Notes: a model not told the origin generated them from the sequence alone. Shown: positions 16,908 through 25,470, counted from the stretch's first letter. The stretch: 64,000 nucleotides of DNA from Actinocatenispora sp963805605 (GCA_963805605.1 CAWDUX010000002.1:2914001-2978000), one strand, 5' to 3'. Made by a program: numbers and translations.

Positions 16908-17360
16908 TCAGCGAGCGAGCCCATGTTGCGGCACCGCGACCACCGGGCAGGGCGCGTGCCCGACGCAGTAGTGGCTGACCGAGCCGTACACGAGGCGGTG
17001 CAGCGGGTGGTGTCCGTGGCTGCCGACCACGAGCAGCATGGCTCCGCCGGCGGCTTCGGTCAGGGCCGGGCCGGCGGGGCCGAGCCGTACCTGTACCTCG
17101 ACCCGAGCCTCCGGGTATTCGGGTAGCGTGGCGAGCGCTTCGTCGCGCCACTGGCTGGCCGCTTCGTGGGCGTCGTGCGCGTGTTGCAGGGCATCGGGCG
17201 GAAGCATGGTCACGTCGCTGACGACCGGCTCGGTGAAGGCGTAGACCGCGATCACGCGTGCCTGGTGCGCCCAGGCTTCGGCGACCGCCCAGCGCAGTGC
17301 CGCCGCGGAGGCTTCCTGCCCGTTGATCCCGACCACCAGGAAAGGCTCGAGCCGCTCCAT
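16908..17360 (-). CDS. universal stress protein family
   Basis: 150 residues. ATG after GGGAGGTGTCGG. The Usp fold opens with FLVVGINGQEASAAALRWAV and closes with the nucleotide-binding motif VVGSHGHHPLHRLVYGSVS (G-2x-G-9x-G-S/T like), so ATP binding is plausible. A soluble stress-related protein. Its stop is in CGCTCGCTGACGCTCGCTCG, a sequence that runs on into the tandem duplication. Confidence 0.88.
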   Translation of the reverse strand: MERLEPFLVVGINGQEASAAALRWAVAEAWAHQARVIAVYAFTEPVVSDVTMLPPDALQHAHDAHEAASQWRDEALATLPEYPEARVEVQVRLGPAGPALTEAAGGAMLLVVGSHGHHPLHRLVYGSVSHYCVGHAPCPVVAVPQHGLAR

Positions 17361-17515
17361 CCGACACCTCCCACCGTCTGGTTTGGATTGTGCACCAGCG
17401 GCGCCGGGCCGGACACCGTCCGTACCGGTGGGAAGGGTGGTTGCACCCCGGGTCGCATCGTCGCCGGTGGACGGTCATGCTGGGGCGCTGAAGTCGACGA
17501 CCAACAGGAGAGATC

Positions 17516-18220
17516 GTGCCGCGCAGACTACCGGAGTTCAACGCCGGTCCGGGCGTGTTGACCGTGTACGCGGACATTGCCTGCCCGTGGGCGTGTCTGA
17601 CCTTGCACGGTCTGCGCCGTGCCCGGCAGCGTCGCGGGTTGACCGGGGTACGCATCGACCTGCGGGCGTTTCCGCTGGAGCTGGTGAATCGGCGGCCCAC
17701 GCCGAAACGGACGCTGGATGCCGAGGTGGCCGTGGTCGGTGGCCTGGAGCCCAGCCTGGACTGGCAGGTCTGGCAGCGGCCCGAGTCCGAATGGCCGGTG
17801 TCGACGCTGCTGGCGTTGGAGGCGGTGCAGGCGGCGAAGCGCCCGGATGTGGGTGGTCTCGCGGCGAGCGACGAACTGGATGCCGCGTTGCGCCGGGCGA
17901 TGTTCGCGGACAGCCGGTGTATCACGTTGCTGCCGGTGATCCTCGACGTGGCGGGTGGTTGCCCGAAGGTCAATGTGGAGGCGCTGACGAAGGCGTTGAA
18001 GCTGGGTTCGGGGCGCGCGGAGGTGGTCACGCAGTGGCGTACCGCCAAGGACTGGGAGGTACAGGGCAGCCCGCACGTGTATCTGCCGGACGGCGGCGAG
18101 TGGCACAACCCGGGTGTCGAGGTGCGGTGGACCACGAAGAGTGGCACCGGGTTCCCGGTCGTACTGTCCTATGACCCGACTGTCTACGACGAGATTCTGG
18201 ACGTGGCGGCCAAGCGCTGA
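17516..18220 (+). CDS. DsbA-family thioredoxin-like protein (mycothiol-dependent nitroreductase relative)
   Basis: 234 residues from a GTG preceded by AGGAGAG. The thioredoxin fold with a helical insertion is shown by LTVYADIACPWACLTLHGL at the N terminus and the cis-Pro loop GSPHVYLPDG near 183. The active site reads CPWA, so the second cysteine of CPWC is missing and a monothiol chemistry is expected. Relatives such as Rv2466c use mycothiol to reduce nitro compounds or disulfides; the exact activity here is inferred. Confidence 0.78.
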   Translation: MPRRLPEFNAGPGVLTVYADIACPWACLTLHGLRRARQRRGLTGVRIDLRAFPLELVNRRPTPKRTLDAEVAVVGGLEPSLDWQVWQRPESEWPVSTLLALEAVQAAKRPDVGGLAASDELDAALRRAMFADSRCITLLPVILDVAGGCPKVNVEALTKALKLGSGRAEVVTQWRTAKDWEVQGSPHVYLPDGGEWHNPGVEVRWTTKSGTGFPVVLSYDPTVYDEILDVAAKR

Positions 18221-18230
18221 TCTCCGGGAC

Positions 18231-18292
18231 CGCATTTTCCCCGAATGTCTCATTGACTAAGCGCACGTAACGCCGATTCGGGGGAAAATGCG
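18231..18292. terminator. ATTTTCCCCGAA hairpin, copy 3, between convergent genes
   Basis: Left arm GCATTTTCCCCGAATGT and right arm ATTCGGGGGAAAATGC enclose about 30 bases. It lies 11 bp after one stop and 26 bp before the convergent one. Each arm brings an A- or T-run to the end of the stem as seen from either side, so it can act as a two-way intrinsic terminator. Same family as 11304-11365 and 11388-11447. Confidence 0.65.
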
Positions 18293-18317
18293 CAGTAGGG
18301 GAGAGGCTAAGGGTGTC

Positions 18318-19304
18318 TCAGGGCAAGGTGCGGGATTCGCCGATGGCCAGGTCCCAGAGCTGGTCGGCGGGCCGGCCGGCGTCCGCCCAGGCGGCGCGTA
18401 CCCGGGTGAGTGGTTCGAGGACCGGTTCGGCGGTCATCGCGAACGTGCCCCAGTGCATGCCGGCCAGGTGGGTGGCGCCCAGGTCGGTGCAGGCGCGTAC
18501 GGCCTCTTCCGGGTTCATGTGCATGGACTGCATGAACCAGCGCGGATAGTAGGCGCCGATCGGCAGCATCGCCACGTCGATGCCCGGGTACGCCTGCGCG
18601 ATGTCGCCGAACCAGTGCCCGTACCCGGTGTCGCCGGCGAAGTAGAGCCGCCGCCCGGTCGGGCCGGTGAACACCCATCCGCCCCACAGGCTCCGACACG
18701 AGTCGTGCAGTCCGCGCCGGCTCCAGTGGTGCGCCGGTACGAAATCGCAGCGTACGTCGCCGATGGTGGTCGATTCCCACCAGTCGAGTTCCTGTACGGA
18801 CCGGAAGCTGCGGCGGCGAAACCAGTAGCCGAGGGCGCCGGGCGCCAGGATCGGGGTGTCGCGGGGCAGCCGCCGGATCGTCGGCGCGTCCAGGTGGTCG
18901 TAGTGGTTGTGGCTGATCACCACCGCGTCGACGTGCCGCAGGTCGGCGAACGCCACCCCGGGCGGTACGTGCCGGGGCCGGATTCCGGGGATGCGCCGTG
19001 ACCACACCGGGTCGGTGAGTATCCGCAGCCCACCGATCTGTACGACGAAGGTGGCGTGGCCCACCCAGGTGAGCGAGGTCTGCTCGGCGGTGACGATGGG
19101 CAGACCGTCGCGGCGTACCGGTATCCGGTCGGCGTCGTCGGTGCCGGACCAGGGCGCGGCGGTACGGGCCAGCCGGGCCACGTCCGCAACGGTGGGCAGC
19201 GGGTCGGTGAGCCGTTCGGTGAAGCTGGCCGGCCAGGCCCGGCCGCCGTGGAAGCGGCGAGTCTCGTCGATGGCCTGACGGACCCGCCGCGTACTGAAGA
19301 CCAT
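18318..19304 (-). CDS. MBL-fold metallo-hydrolase (NAPE-PLD/UlaG-like)
   Basis: 328 residues; ATG chosen because GGAAGGA stands 9 bases upstream. Metal ligands: HNHYDH at about 132-137, then FVPAHHWSRR, GDTGYG and GMHWGTF near the C terminus, the set used by N-acyl-phosphatidylethanolamine phospholipase D-like enzymes. A phosphodiesterase or lactonase activity is likely, substrate unknown. No signal peptide. Confidence 0.85.
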   Translation of the reverse strand: MVFSTRRVRQAIDETRRFHGGRAWPASFTERLTDPLPTVADVARLARTAAPWSGTDDADRIPVRRDGLPIVTAEQTSLTWVGHATFVVQIGGLRILTDPVWSRRIPGIRPRHVPPGVAFADLRHVDAVVISHNHYDHLDAPTIRRLPRDTPILAPGALGYWFRRRSFRSVQELDWWESTTIGDVRCDFVPAHHWSRRGLHDSCRSLWGGWVFTGPTGRRLYFAGDTGYGHWFGDIAQAYPGIDVAMLPIGAYYPRWFMQSMHMNPEEAVRACTDLGATHLAGMHWGTFAMTAEPVLEPLTRVRAAWADAGRPADQLWDLAIGESRTLP

Positions 19305-19426
19305 CGCGCGTCCTTCCGTGGAGGGCCGGCACCCGCATCCATGGTGCACCGTGCCGGCCCGGCCGGTTACTCTCGCCGGAGTATCGCGTTGACACGCATA
19401 TGCGCTGACACGACAGGAGCACGCCG

Positions 19427-19579
19427 GTGGGTGACGACCGCGACCGTGAGGTCGACCTCGACGAGGAGCTGACGATCCTGCCCGATCAGACCAGCGACGA
19501 CACCGATGCCGGCTGGGGTGAGACCCGGCAGGACAACGACGAACGTCTGCTGGAGAACCGGCCACCGCACTGGGGTTGA
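19427..19579 (+). CDS. small conserved actinobacterial protein
   Basis: 50 residues, very acidic, from a GTG after CAGGAG. It contains DDTDAGWGE and ends in RLLENRPPHWG, a pattern I know from short conserved actinobacterial proteins with no assigned function. No cysteines or membrane span; probably unstructured alone. Confidence 0.65.
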   Translation: MGDDRDREVDLDEELTILPDQTSDDTDAGWGETRQDNDERLLENRPPHWG

Positions 19580-19667
19580 CCGCCGCCGACCGTCCGTCGA
19601 CCGTCTCCGGTGTGCGGGTCGGCAGCACCGTCCGTCGGCAGCACCGTCCGTCGGAGCACCGCCCGGT

Positions 19668-20093
19668 TCAGGTACGGACGGGTTCGCCGAGCGCCGGAAC
19701 GTGGGCGGTGCAGAAGGCGCAGCGCCGGGCTGCGGCCGGGATGCTGGACAGGCATTCCGGACAGTCCCGTTTCGGGCTCTCCACGTCCTTGGCCGGGAAG
19801 AACCGCTTCATCACCTTGTTCAGCGGCAGCACCACCAGGAAGTAGATCACCGCGGCGAGGATCAGGAACGAGATGACGGCGTTGATGAAGATGCCGTACT
19901 TGAAGTGGCTGCCGTGCACCGTGAAGGTCAATTCGCTGAAGTTGGGCTGGCCGCCGATCGCCGCGATGAGCGGTGTCAGCAGGCCGCTGACCAGCGATTT
20001 CACCACGGCGCTGAACGCCGCGCCGATCATGATGCCGACCGCGAGGTCGACGACGTTGCCACGCAGGATGAAGTCCCGGAACCCCTTGAGCAC
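19668..20093 (-). CDS. mscL: large-conductance mechanosensitive channel
   Basis: 141 residues from a GTG with AAAGGAG upstream. It forms a homo-oligomeric pore that opens on membrane tension during osmotic downshock. The N-terminal amphipathic helix VLKGFRDFILRG is followed by TM1 (VVDLAVGIMIGAAFSAVVKSL) and TM2 (about 70-92). The C-terminal tail carries two CxxC pairs (CPECLSS, CAFC), a small zinc-ribbon-like addition. The position beside the ruc/galU block matches M. tuberculosis. Confidence 0.93.
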   Translation of the reverse strand: MLKGFRDFILRGNVVDLAVGIMIGAAFSAVVKSLVSGLLTPLIAAIGGQPNFSELTFTVHGSHFKYGIFINAVISFLILAAVIYFLVVLPLNKVMKRFFPAKDVESPKRDCPECLSSIPAAARRCAFCTAHVPALGEPVRT

Positions 20094-20173
20094 GTGTCCT
20101 GCTCCTTTCGTACAGAGTCGATGCGGCACGCTAGCGCACCGTCGGTCAGCGGTGTGCATCCGGACGGACGGCG

Positions 20174-20701
20174 TCAATGCGGACGGACAGTCACCCCGAT
20201 CCGGGTGTCCGGGTCGGCGCCGGCGACGAGTTGGGCATCATGCTCGCTCATCGCGAGGTAGAGCAGCGATCCGCTCTCGGGTTCCACCGCGGCGCGGGAC
20301 GGCCGGGGCAGCACCACGACGTCGCGAACCAGCGTCCGGGCATGACCCGAGGTGCCGTGCGCGGCGGTGAGGTCGATGTGGTCGCCGGGCCGTACGAGCG
20401 CGCCCACCCCGGGCTGACTGACCCGGACGGGCACGCCGACCTTGCCGGCCGGTATCGCCGTCGGGTCGGCGGCCGGGGCTGGTGGGCGGGCGGCAGTGAC
20501 GCAGTGTGTGGCCCCGGCGGGTTTCGCGGCGCCGGTCATCAGCACCCCACCGGCCAGTACGAGCAGCAGTGTCGCCAACCCCGCGCGCAGCAGGCGGCTG
20601 CGTCGTCGTCTGGTCCACCGCACCGGGTCGAGCCGGTCGGCCCGCCGTCTGTTGCGGCCGACGGTGGTCCTCCGGCTGCCTGCCTGCGCCTGATCGTCCA
20701 C
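20174..20701 (-). CDS. SAF-domain membrane-anchored protein (CpaB-like)
   Basis: 175 residues from a GTG with GGGAG upstream. A basic, Arg-rich N terminus, one membrane span (about 39-57), then an SAF-type domain (IPAGKVGVPVRVSQPGVGALVRPGDHIDL) as in the pilus-assembly protein CpaB. No pilus genes stand nearby. The same gene type occupies this place between mscL and the ruc-like gene in other actinobacteria. Confidence 0.8.
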   Translation of the reverse strand: MDDQAQAGSRRTTVGRNRRRADRLDPVRWTRRRRSRLLRAGLATLLLVLAGGVLMTGAAKPAGATHCVTAARPPAPAADPTAIPAGKVGVPVRVSQPGVGALVRPGDHIDLTAAHGTSGHARTLVRDVVVLPRPSRAAVEPESGSLLYLAMSEHDAQLVAGADPDTRIGVTVRPH

Positions 20702-20845
20702 GACAGCTCCCTTCGCTGCCGTGGACCGTATGCGGGATTGGCGCGGCCGACACCTCTGTGCACGCCGCCTGTGGACAACCAGGGGCGGCCTGTGGACAAC
20801 CAGGTCGGGTCTGCCGTCGGGTGTGCTAAAGAACGTGCCGACGGG

Positions 20846-21259
20846 TCAGGACTTGCTGGCGACCTTGCTGGACGAGCCGGACTTGTTGGACGAGCCCGAG
20901 GAGGACTTTCCGGAGCCGGACGAGCTGGAGTCCGACGAGCTGGAACCGGAGGAGCTGGCGGAACCGGATCCCGACGAGTCGGTGGAGCCCGTCGAACTGC
21001 CCGACGAGGAACTGTCACCGCTCTTGCCGCCGGAGTCGCTCTTCGACTTGTCTGAGCCGGGACCGGACGAACTGGTCGAGCCGGAACGGGAGTCGGTCCG
21101 GTAGAAGCCCGAGCCCTTGAACACGACTCCGACCGCCGAGAAGACCTTCCGTAGCCGGCCGCCGCAGCTGGGGCACTCGGTGAGCGGTCCGTCGGTGAAC
21201 GCCTGGACCGCTTCGAGCTGGTGGCCGCACTCGGTGCATGCGTACTGGTAGGTGGGCAC
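20846..21259 (-). CDS. FmdB-type zinc-ribbon protein, Ruc-like redox-regulated chaperone
   Basis: 137 residues from a GTG preceded by GGAGGCAAGG. The N-terminal FmdB zinc ribbon has C8-x2-C11 and C29-x2-C32. The rest, from about residue 60, is almost only Ser, Gly, Asp and Lys, so it is disordered. Gene order (SAF gene, this gene, 5-formyl-THF cyclo-ligase, galU) and the upstream CIRCE site match Rv0991c of M. tuberculosis, the chaperone Ruc, which is active when its cysteines are oxidised. Function is inferred from this match; the Ser/Gly tail is much longer in low-complexity sequence than the ordered part. Confidence 0.8.
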   Translation of the reverse strand: MPTYQYACTECGHQLEAVQAFTDGPLTECPSCGGRLRKVFSAVGVVFKGSGFYRTDSRSGSTSSSGPGSDKSKSDSGGKSGDSSSSGSSTGSTDSSGSGSASSSGSSSSDSSSSGSGKSSSGSSNKSGSSSKVASKS

Positions 21260-21270
21260 CCTTGCCTCCG

Positions 21271-21297
21271 CTGGCACTCTCTCTTCTTGAGTGCTAA
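21271..21297 (-). promoter_or_regulatory. CIRCE element (HrcA operator)
   Basis: On the minus strand TTAGCACTC, 9 bases, GAGTGCCAG; the consensus is TTAGCACTC-N9-GAGTGCTAA, so 7 of 9 positions of the second arm match and the first arm is perfect. It ends 12 bases before the GTG of the Ruc-like gene. HrcA repression lifted on heat shock is expected. Confidence 0.85.
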
Positions 21298-21420
21298 TCA
21301 TCCGCCATCGCCACCCCTGCCGTCCACCCGGGGTGTCCAGGTAGACACTCCGCCCATCTGCCGTACCCCTCGCCCCAACGCCTACCCGCAGGGGCAGGGG
21401 CGGGCGAGGCTGCGTTCGTA

Positions 21421-22029
21421 TCAGAGGCGTAGGAGTCCGGAAGCGGGGCGGATCACCGCGTTGACCCGGCGGTCGTGCCGTTCGGAGGGCAGCCGGTCGA
21501 CCAGTTCGTTGTCGTACAGCAGGGCCACCACCAGGGCGCGGGCCGGCACCCGGGCGAGTGCCCGGTCGTACGATCCGCCACCGCGGCCGAGACGGTTGCC
21601 GGCGCGGTCCACCGCCACGGCGGGCACCACCAGGACCGCGCACGCGCTGACCGCGCCGCGGCCGAGGCGCTTCCCGGACGGTTCGCACAGTCGCCACCGG
21701 GCCGGCTGCAGGCAGTCCGGTCCGGTGTACTCGGCCCAGTCCAGATCCAGGTCGCTGCGCAGTACGGGCAGCAGCACCCGGTCCTGGTAGCTGCGCAGGA
21801 CCTCGGGCAGTACGGCGCCGCCGGGCTCGCCGTCCGCCGGTACGTAGCCGGCCACGCTACGTCGGACGGCGCCGACGACGGGCCGGCCGATCCGTCGGCC
21901 GGGGCGTAGCAGGTCGCGTACGGCGGCCTGGATGGCCTGGTCGGCAGTCGTCCGTTCGGCCGGTGTCATATTCCGACGTTCGGCCGACAACCGGTCACGG
22001 ATACTCGACTTTTCGGAAAGTGGACGCAT
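21421..22029 (-). CDS. 5-formyltetrahydrofolate cyclo-ligase
   Basis: 202 residues. Converts 5-formyl-THF to 5,10-methenyl-THF with ATP. The N terminus KSSIRDRLSAERRNMTPAER gives the basic substrate-binding region, and the C-terminal ATP loop GNRLGRGGGSYDRAL is complete. The ATG at 22029 fits the family length best; an ATG about 18 codons upstream is also open and no ribosome site decides. Conserved neighbour of the ruc and galU genes; divergent from the diguanylate cyclase. Confidence 0.88.
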   Translation of the reverse strand: MRPLSEKSSIRDRLSAERRNMTPAERTTADQAIQAAVRDLLRPGRRIGRPVVGAVRRSVAGYVPADGEPGGAVLPEVLRSYQDRVLLPVLRSDLDLDWAEYTGPDCLQPARWRLCEPSGKRLGRGAVSACAVLVVPAVAVDRAGNRLGRGGGSYDRALARVPARALVVALLYDNELVDRLPSERHDRRVNAVIRPASGLLRL

Positions 22030-22180
22030 ATTCGCCAGATCCAACCTCGCCGCAGTGGGTCGTTGCTCCGGATGCTGTGACAGCATCGCACTGCGGGTCG
22101 TCGAGCGGTGCCCGGAGCGCCGGCCCGTCGACCGGTGCCGCAGCGGCGGCCCCGATGGAACGGACCCTGGGGAGGACGGG

Positions 22181-24385
22181 TTGACCCTGCGCGCACGGCT
22201 GACCGCCGCCTTCCTCGCCGTCGTGCTCGGACCGGTACTCATCGGTGCCGTGTTCGTCGGACTCACCGTCTCCGAGGTGAGTAACCGTCGGGCGACCAGC
22301 CGGTTGGACACCGCCGCGACGATGGTGCGTAGTGCGGTCAACTCGGCCTGCCGCGAACTGCAGTCGGCGGCGATGATCTCCGCCCGGGTGTACGGGGCGG
22401 GTGCACCGACCAACCGCGCGGACGCCGCCCGCGACGGTGTACGGACCGGCCTGGCCGGTGCGGTGACCCTGACCGACCAGCACGGCCAGGTGCTGTCCAC
22501 GGCGGGTCGACTGGAGCAGCCGGCCGCGGACTGCTCCGGGGAGGTGGCCGCCGGTACGCAACGCCCGTTGTCCCTGGTCGCCCGGGTGCGGATGACCAAC
22601 ACCAGTGGCCAGACCGTCGGTGAGGCGGTGGCGGCCACACCCATCGACGGCAGCTTCGTACGTCGCCTCGGTGCCTCCGTCGGGGTGGCGGTGACGGTGT
22701 TGTCGCGGGGCGCGCCGTTGTCCACCGAACCAGGCAGCCGGGCCGGCCGGGTGGCCACCGCCGTCGGTCACCTCACCAGCGAGACGATGCGCCGGACACC
22801 GGACGGGATGTTCGTGCGTAACGTCCCCAGCCGGCAGGGGCAGCCGCTGCACCTGGCGCTGTCCGCGGCCCGGTCGGACTCGCAGGCGCTGTACACGGTT
22901 CTGGTCGGGGTCGTCGTACTGGCCGGCCTGGTCGCGGTGGGTGCGGCCTGGTGGCTGGCCAACTCGACGACCCGGCCACTGTTCGAGCTGGCCTCGGCGG
23001 CCGACGCGGTGGCCGCTGGTGACCTGGACGCCCGGGTGCCGGTACGCAGCCGCGACGAGGTCGGCAAGCTGGGTTCGGCGTTCAACCGGATGACCCGGGA
23101 GATGCAGGCGTACGTGCACGCCCTGACCGCGAGCCGGGACCAGCTGCGCGGCAACCTGGGGCTGCTCGGTGACACCCTCGCGCAGACCCACGACCTGGAC
23201 GGCATCCTGGACGTCATCCTGAAGACGGCGATGGCCGCGACCGGCGCGCAGGCCGGGGTGGTGCTGCTGGTGGACGAGGCGCCGGGCAGCCCGTACCCGA
23301 ACCAGCTCGTGGCCAAGTGCGCGGACGGCCTGGACGAGCGGGCCCGGTCGCTGGCCGACGTACGGGTCCCGCTGGGTGAGGGCCTGCTGGGCGCGGTCGC
23401 GCAGGCCGGTGAGCCGCGGCGGGGACGGGTGGCCGGGGTGGAACTGGCGCCGCACGAGCCGCGCTGCCGGACCTACATCGCCGTACCGTTCCTGGGTTCC
23501 AGCCGGGACCGCCGGGAACTCGGCGACCTTCCGCTGGACGAGGCGTCCGGCCGGGAGCCCGGCCCGCTGCGCGGTGTACTGGCACTGTACGACCGGCTCG
23601 GGCAGGACGACTTCGACGACGCCGACCTGGGCACCCTGCGTACGTTCGCCGGTCAGGCCGCGATCGCGGTGGACAACGTACTGCTGCACCAGGAGACCGC
23701 GCGGCTGTCACTCACCGATCCGCTCACCGACCTGTGGAACTACCGCTACCTGCGGGTGTCGCTGCGCCGCGAGGTGGAACGGGCCACCCGCTTCGACCGG
23801 CGGCTGTCGGTACTGGCGATGGACCTGGACCGGTTCAAGGAGGTCAACGACACGTACGGGCACTCCTCCGGGGACGCGGTGCTGGTCGCCTTCGCCCAGC
23901 GCATCCAGGCGGAGGTGCGGGAGGTCGACCTGGCCTGCCGGCAGGGCGGCGAGGAGTTCGTGGTGCTGCTGCCGGAGACCGACGAGGCGGGCGCGATCCG
24001 GTTGGCGGAGCGGATCTGTGCCTCGGTACGCGGCATGTCGGTGCCCGCACCGGTGGTCGCCGAGCCGACCGACGGCGAGGACGCGCCGACCTCGGTGGAC
24101 ATCGGTGTTACCGTCTCGATCGGGGTGGCGGTCTTCCCGGACCACGGCCGGGCCGGTCAGGACGTACTGGACGCGGCCGACGACGCCCTGTACGACGCCA
24201 AAGCGTCTGGTCGCGACACCTGGCGGGTGGCGTCCGGCTGGGCCGACGGGCGTTCCGGCCGGCAGCGGCACCGGCGTCCGGAGACCGAGGAGGTCACCGG
24301 CGGGGGCGGCCCCGACAGCACGTCGCCGGGTTCCGGCGGCGCGTCGCGACGGCCACGCCCGCCCCGACAGACCCGTGGCGGATAG
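22181..24385 (+). CDS. membrane-bound diguanylate cyclase with HAMP, GAF and GGDEF domains
   Basis: 734 residues from a TTG directly after GGGGAGGAC; longer starts would run through the divergent promoter. TM1 at about 7-30, an extracytoplasmic sensor of about 210 residues, TM2 at about 240-262, HAMP to about 320, GAF at about 350-510 and GGDEF in the last 200 residues. The catalytic motif is GGEEF, and the inhibitory site RxxD (REVD) stands five residues before it, so cyclic di-GMP synthesis with product feedback is expected. The disordered Arg/Pro-rich tail is unusual. It separates fthC-type and galU genes that are neighbours in mycobacteria. Confidence 0.9.
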   Translation: MTLRARLTAAFLAVVLGPVLIGAVFVGLTVSEVSNRRATSRLDTAATMVRSAVNSACRELQSAAMISARVYGAGAPTNRADAARDGVRTGLAGAVTLTDQHGQVLSTAGRLEQPAADCSGEVAAGTQRPLSLVARVRMTNTSGQTVGEAVAATPIDGSFVRRLGASVGVAVTVLSRGAPLSTEPGSRAGRVATAVGHLTSETMRRTPDGMFVRNVPSRQGQPLHLALSAARSDSQALYTVLVGVVVLAGLVAVGAAWWLANSTTRPLFELASAADAVAAGDLDARVPVRSRDEVGKLGSAFNRMTREMQAYVHALTASRDQLRGNLGLLGDTLAQTHDLDGILDVILKTAMAATGAQAGVVLLVDEAPGSPYPNQLVAKCADGLDERARSLADVRVPLGEGLLGAVAQAGEPRRGRVAGVELAPHEPRCRTYIAVPFLGSSRDRRELGDLPLDEASGREPGPLRGVLALYDRLGQDDFDDADLGTLRTFAGQAAIAVDNVLLHQETARLSLTDPLTDLWNYRYLRVSLRREVERATRFDRRLSVLAMDLDRFKEVNDTYGHSSGDAVLVAFAQRIQAEVREVDLACRQGGEEFVVLLPETDEAGAIRLAERICASVRGMSVPAPVVAEPTDGEDAPTSVDIGVTVSIGVAVFPDHGRAGQDVLDAADDALYDAKASGRDTWRVASGWADGRSGRQRHRRPETEEVTGGGGPDSTSPGSGGASRRPRPPRQTRGG

Positions 24386-24394
24386 TCTCGGGCC

Positions 24395-25378
24395 ATGCCC
24401 GACCATCTCACCAGTCATGACCCTTCCCGCAGCGCAGCCGGTACGAAGGTCCGCGCGACCAAGGCTGTCATTCCCGCGGCCGGGCTGGCCACCCGCTTCC
24501 TGCCGGCCAGCAAGGCGGTCCCCAAGGAACTGTTCCCGGTCGTGGACAAGCCGGCGCTGCAGTACATCGTGGAGGAGGCATCCGCCGCAGGGGTGTCCGA
24601 CGTCCTGTTCATTACCGGGCGCGGCAAGAGTTCCATGGTCGACCACTTCGACCGTCGGCTCGACCTGGAGGCCGCGCTGGAGGCCAAGGGTGACCAGGAG
24701 CGCCTGGAGGCGGTACGCCGCCCCGGCGAGCTGGCAGCCCTGCACTCGTCCCGGCAGCCCGAACCGCTGGGCCTCGGGCACGCGGTGTCCTGCGCCGAGG
24801 ACCACGTCGGCAACTCGCCGTTCGCGGTGCTGCTCGGCGACGACCTGATCGACGAGCGCGATCCGCTGCTGCCCACGATGCTGGACCTGCAGGCCGAGAC
24901 CGGTGGCATCGTGCTCGCGCTGCTGGAGGTGCCGTGGGAGGAGGTCCACAAGTACGGGGTGGCCTCCGTGCAGCAGACCGCCGACCCGGACCTGGTGCAG
25001 ATCACCGGGCTGGTGGAGAAGCCGGCGCGGGAAGAGGCACCGAGCAACCTCACCGTCGTCGGCCGGTACGTGCTGCCGGCGAAGATCTTCGACGCGCTGC
25101 GGCGTACGAAGCCGGGCCGGGGCGGCGAGATCCAGCTCACCGACGCGATGGCGCTGCTGCTGGACGAGGGCACCCCGGTGCACGGGGTGGTCTTCCGCGG
25201 CCGGCGTTACGACACCGGTGACCCGACCGGCTACCTGAAGGCGGTCGTGCAGCTTGCCTGCGCCCGCGACGACATCGGCCCGGACTTCCGGGAGTGGCTC
25301 GCCGGCTACGTGGCCGACGACTTCGAGTCCGGCGCCCAGCCGGTACAGGCAGGTGGCCGGTTCGCCGGTCGGAGCTGA
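24395..25378 (+). CDS. galU: UTP-glucose-1-phosphate uridylyltransferase
   Basis: 327 residues. Makes UDP-glucose from UTP and glucose-1-phosphate for envelope glycans. The nucleotide motif GLATRFLPASKAVPK lies at 30-44, followed by EEASAAGVSDVLFITGR, HAVSCAEDH, LLGDDLID and VVGRYVLP. It starts 10 bases after the cyclase stop; TAGTCT across that stop could be a -10 for its own short-leader transcript. Confidence 0.93.
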   Translation: MPDHLTSHDPSRSAAGTKVRATKAVIPAAGLATRFLPASKAVPKELFPVVDKPALQYIVEEASAAGVSDVLFITGRGKSSMVDHFDRRLDLEAALEAKGDQERLEAVRRPGELAALHSSRQPEPLGLGHAVSCAEDHVGNSPFAVLLGDDLIDERDPLLPTMLDLQAETGGIVLALLEVPWEEVHKYGVASVQQTADPDLVQITGLVEKPAREEAPSNLTVVGRYVLPAKIFDALRRTKPGRGGEIQLTDAMALLLDEGTPVHGVVFRGRRYDTGDPTGYLKAVVQLACARDDIGPDFREWLAGYVADDFESGAQPVQAGGRFAGRS

Positions 25379-25381
25379 TGG

Positions 25382-25437
25382 CCACCCGTGCGCAGGAATG
25401 GGCGGGGTGATCGCCGGCCAGCGTGCCGCACGGGTGG
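25382..25437 (+). promoter_or_regulatory. hairpin between galU and moeA
   Basis: Perfect 11-bp arms CCACCCGTGCG (25382-25392) and CGCACGGGTGG (25427-25437) with a 34-base loop, starting 3 bases after the galU stop. No T-tract follows. It may end galU transcripts in part or protect their 3' end. Confidence 0.55.
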
Positions 25438-25470
25438 TGTGACGATCCTTCTTCCCGCGGGGGCAGTGCC

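Noticed and set aside
14997..17126. A 709-codon plus-strand frame across the permease end and tandem repeat
   Set aside because: Out of frame with the membrane protein; composition is Arg/Pro only and it ends inside the universal stress gene on the other strand.
21995..24102. Reverse-strand frames opposite the diguanylate cyclase
   Set aside because: No motifs, and the plus strand has HAMP, GAF and GGEEF in order.
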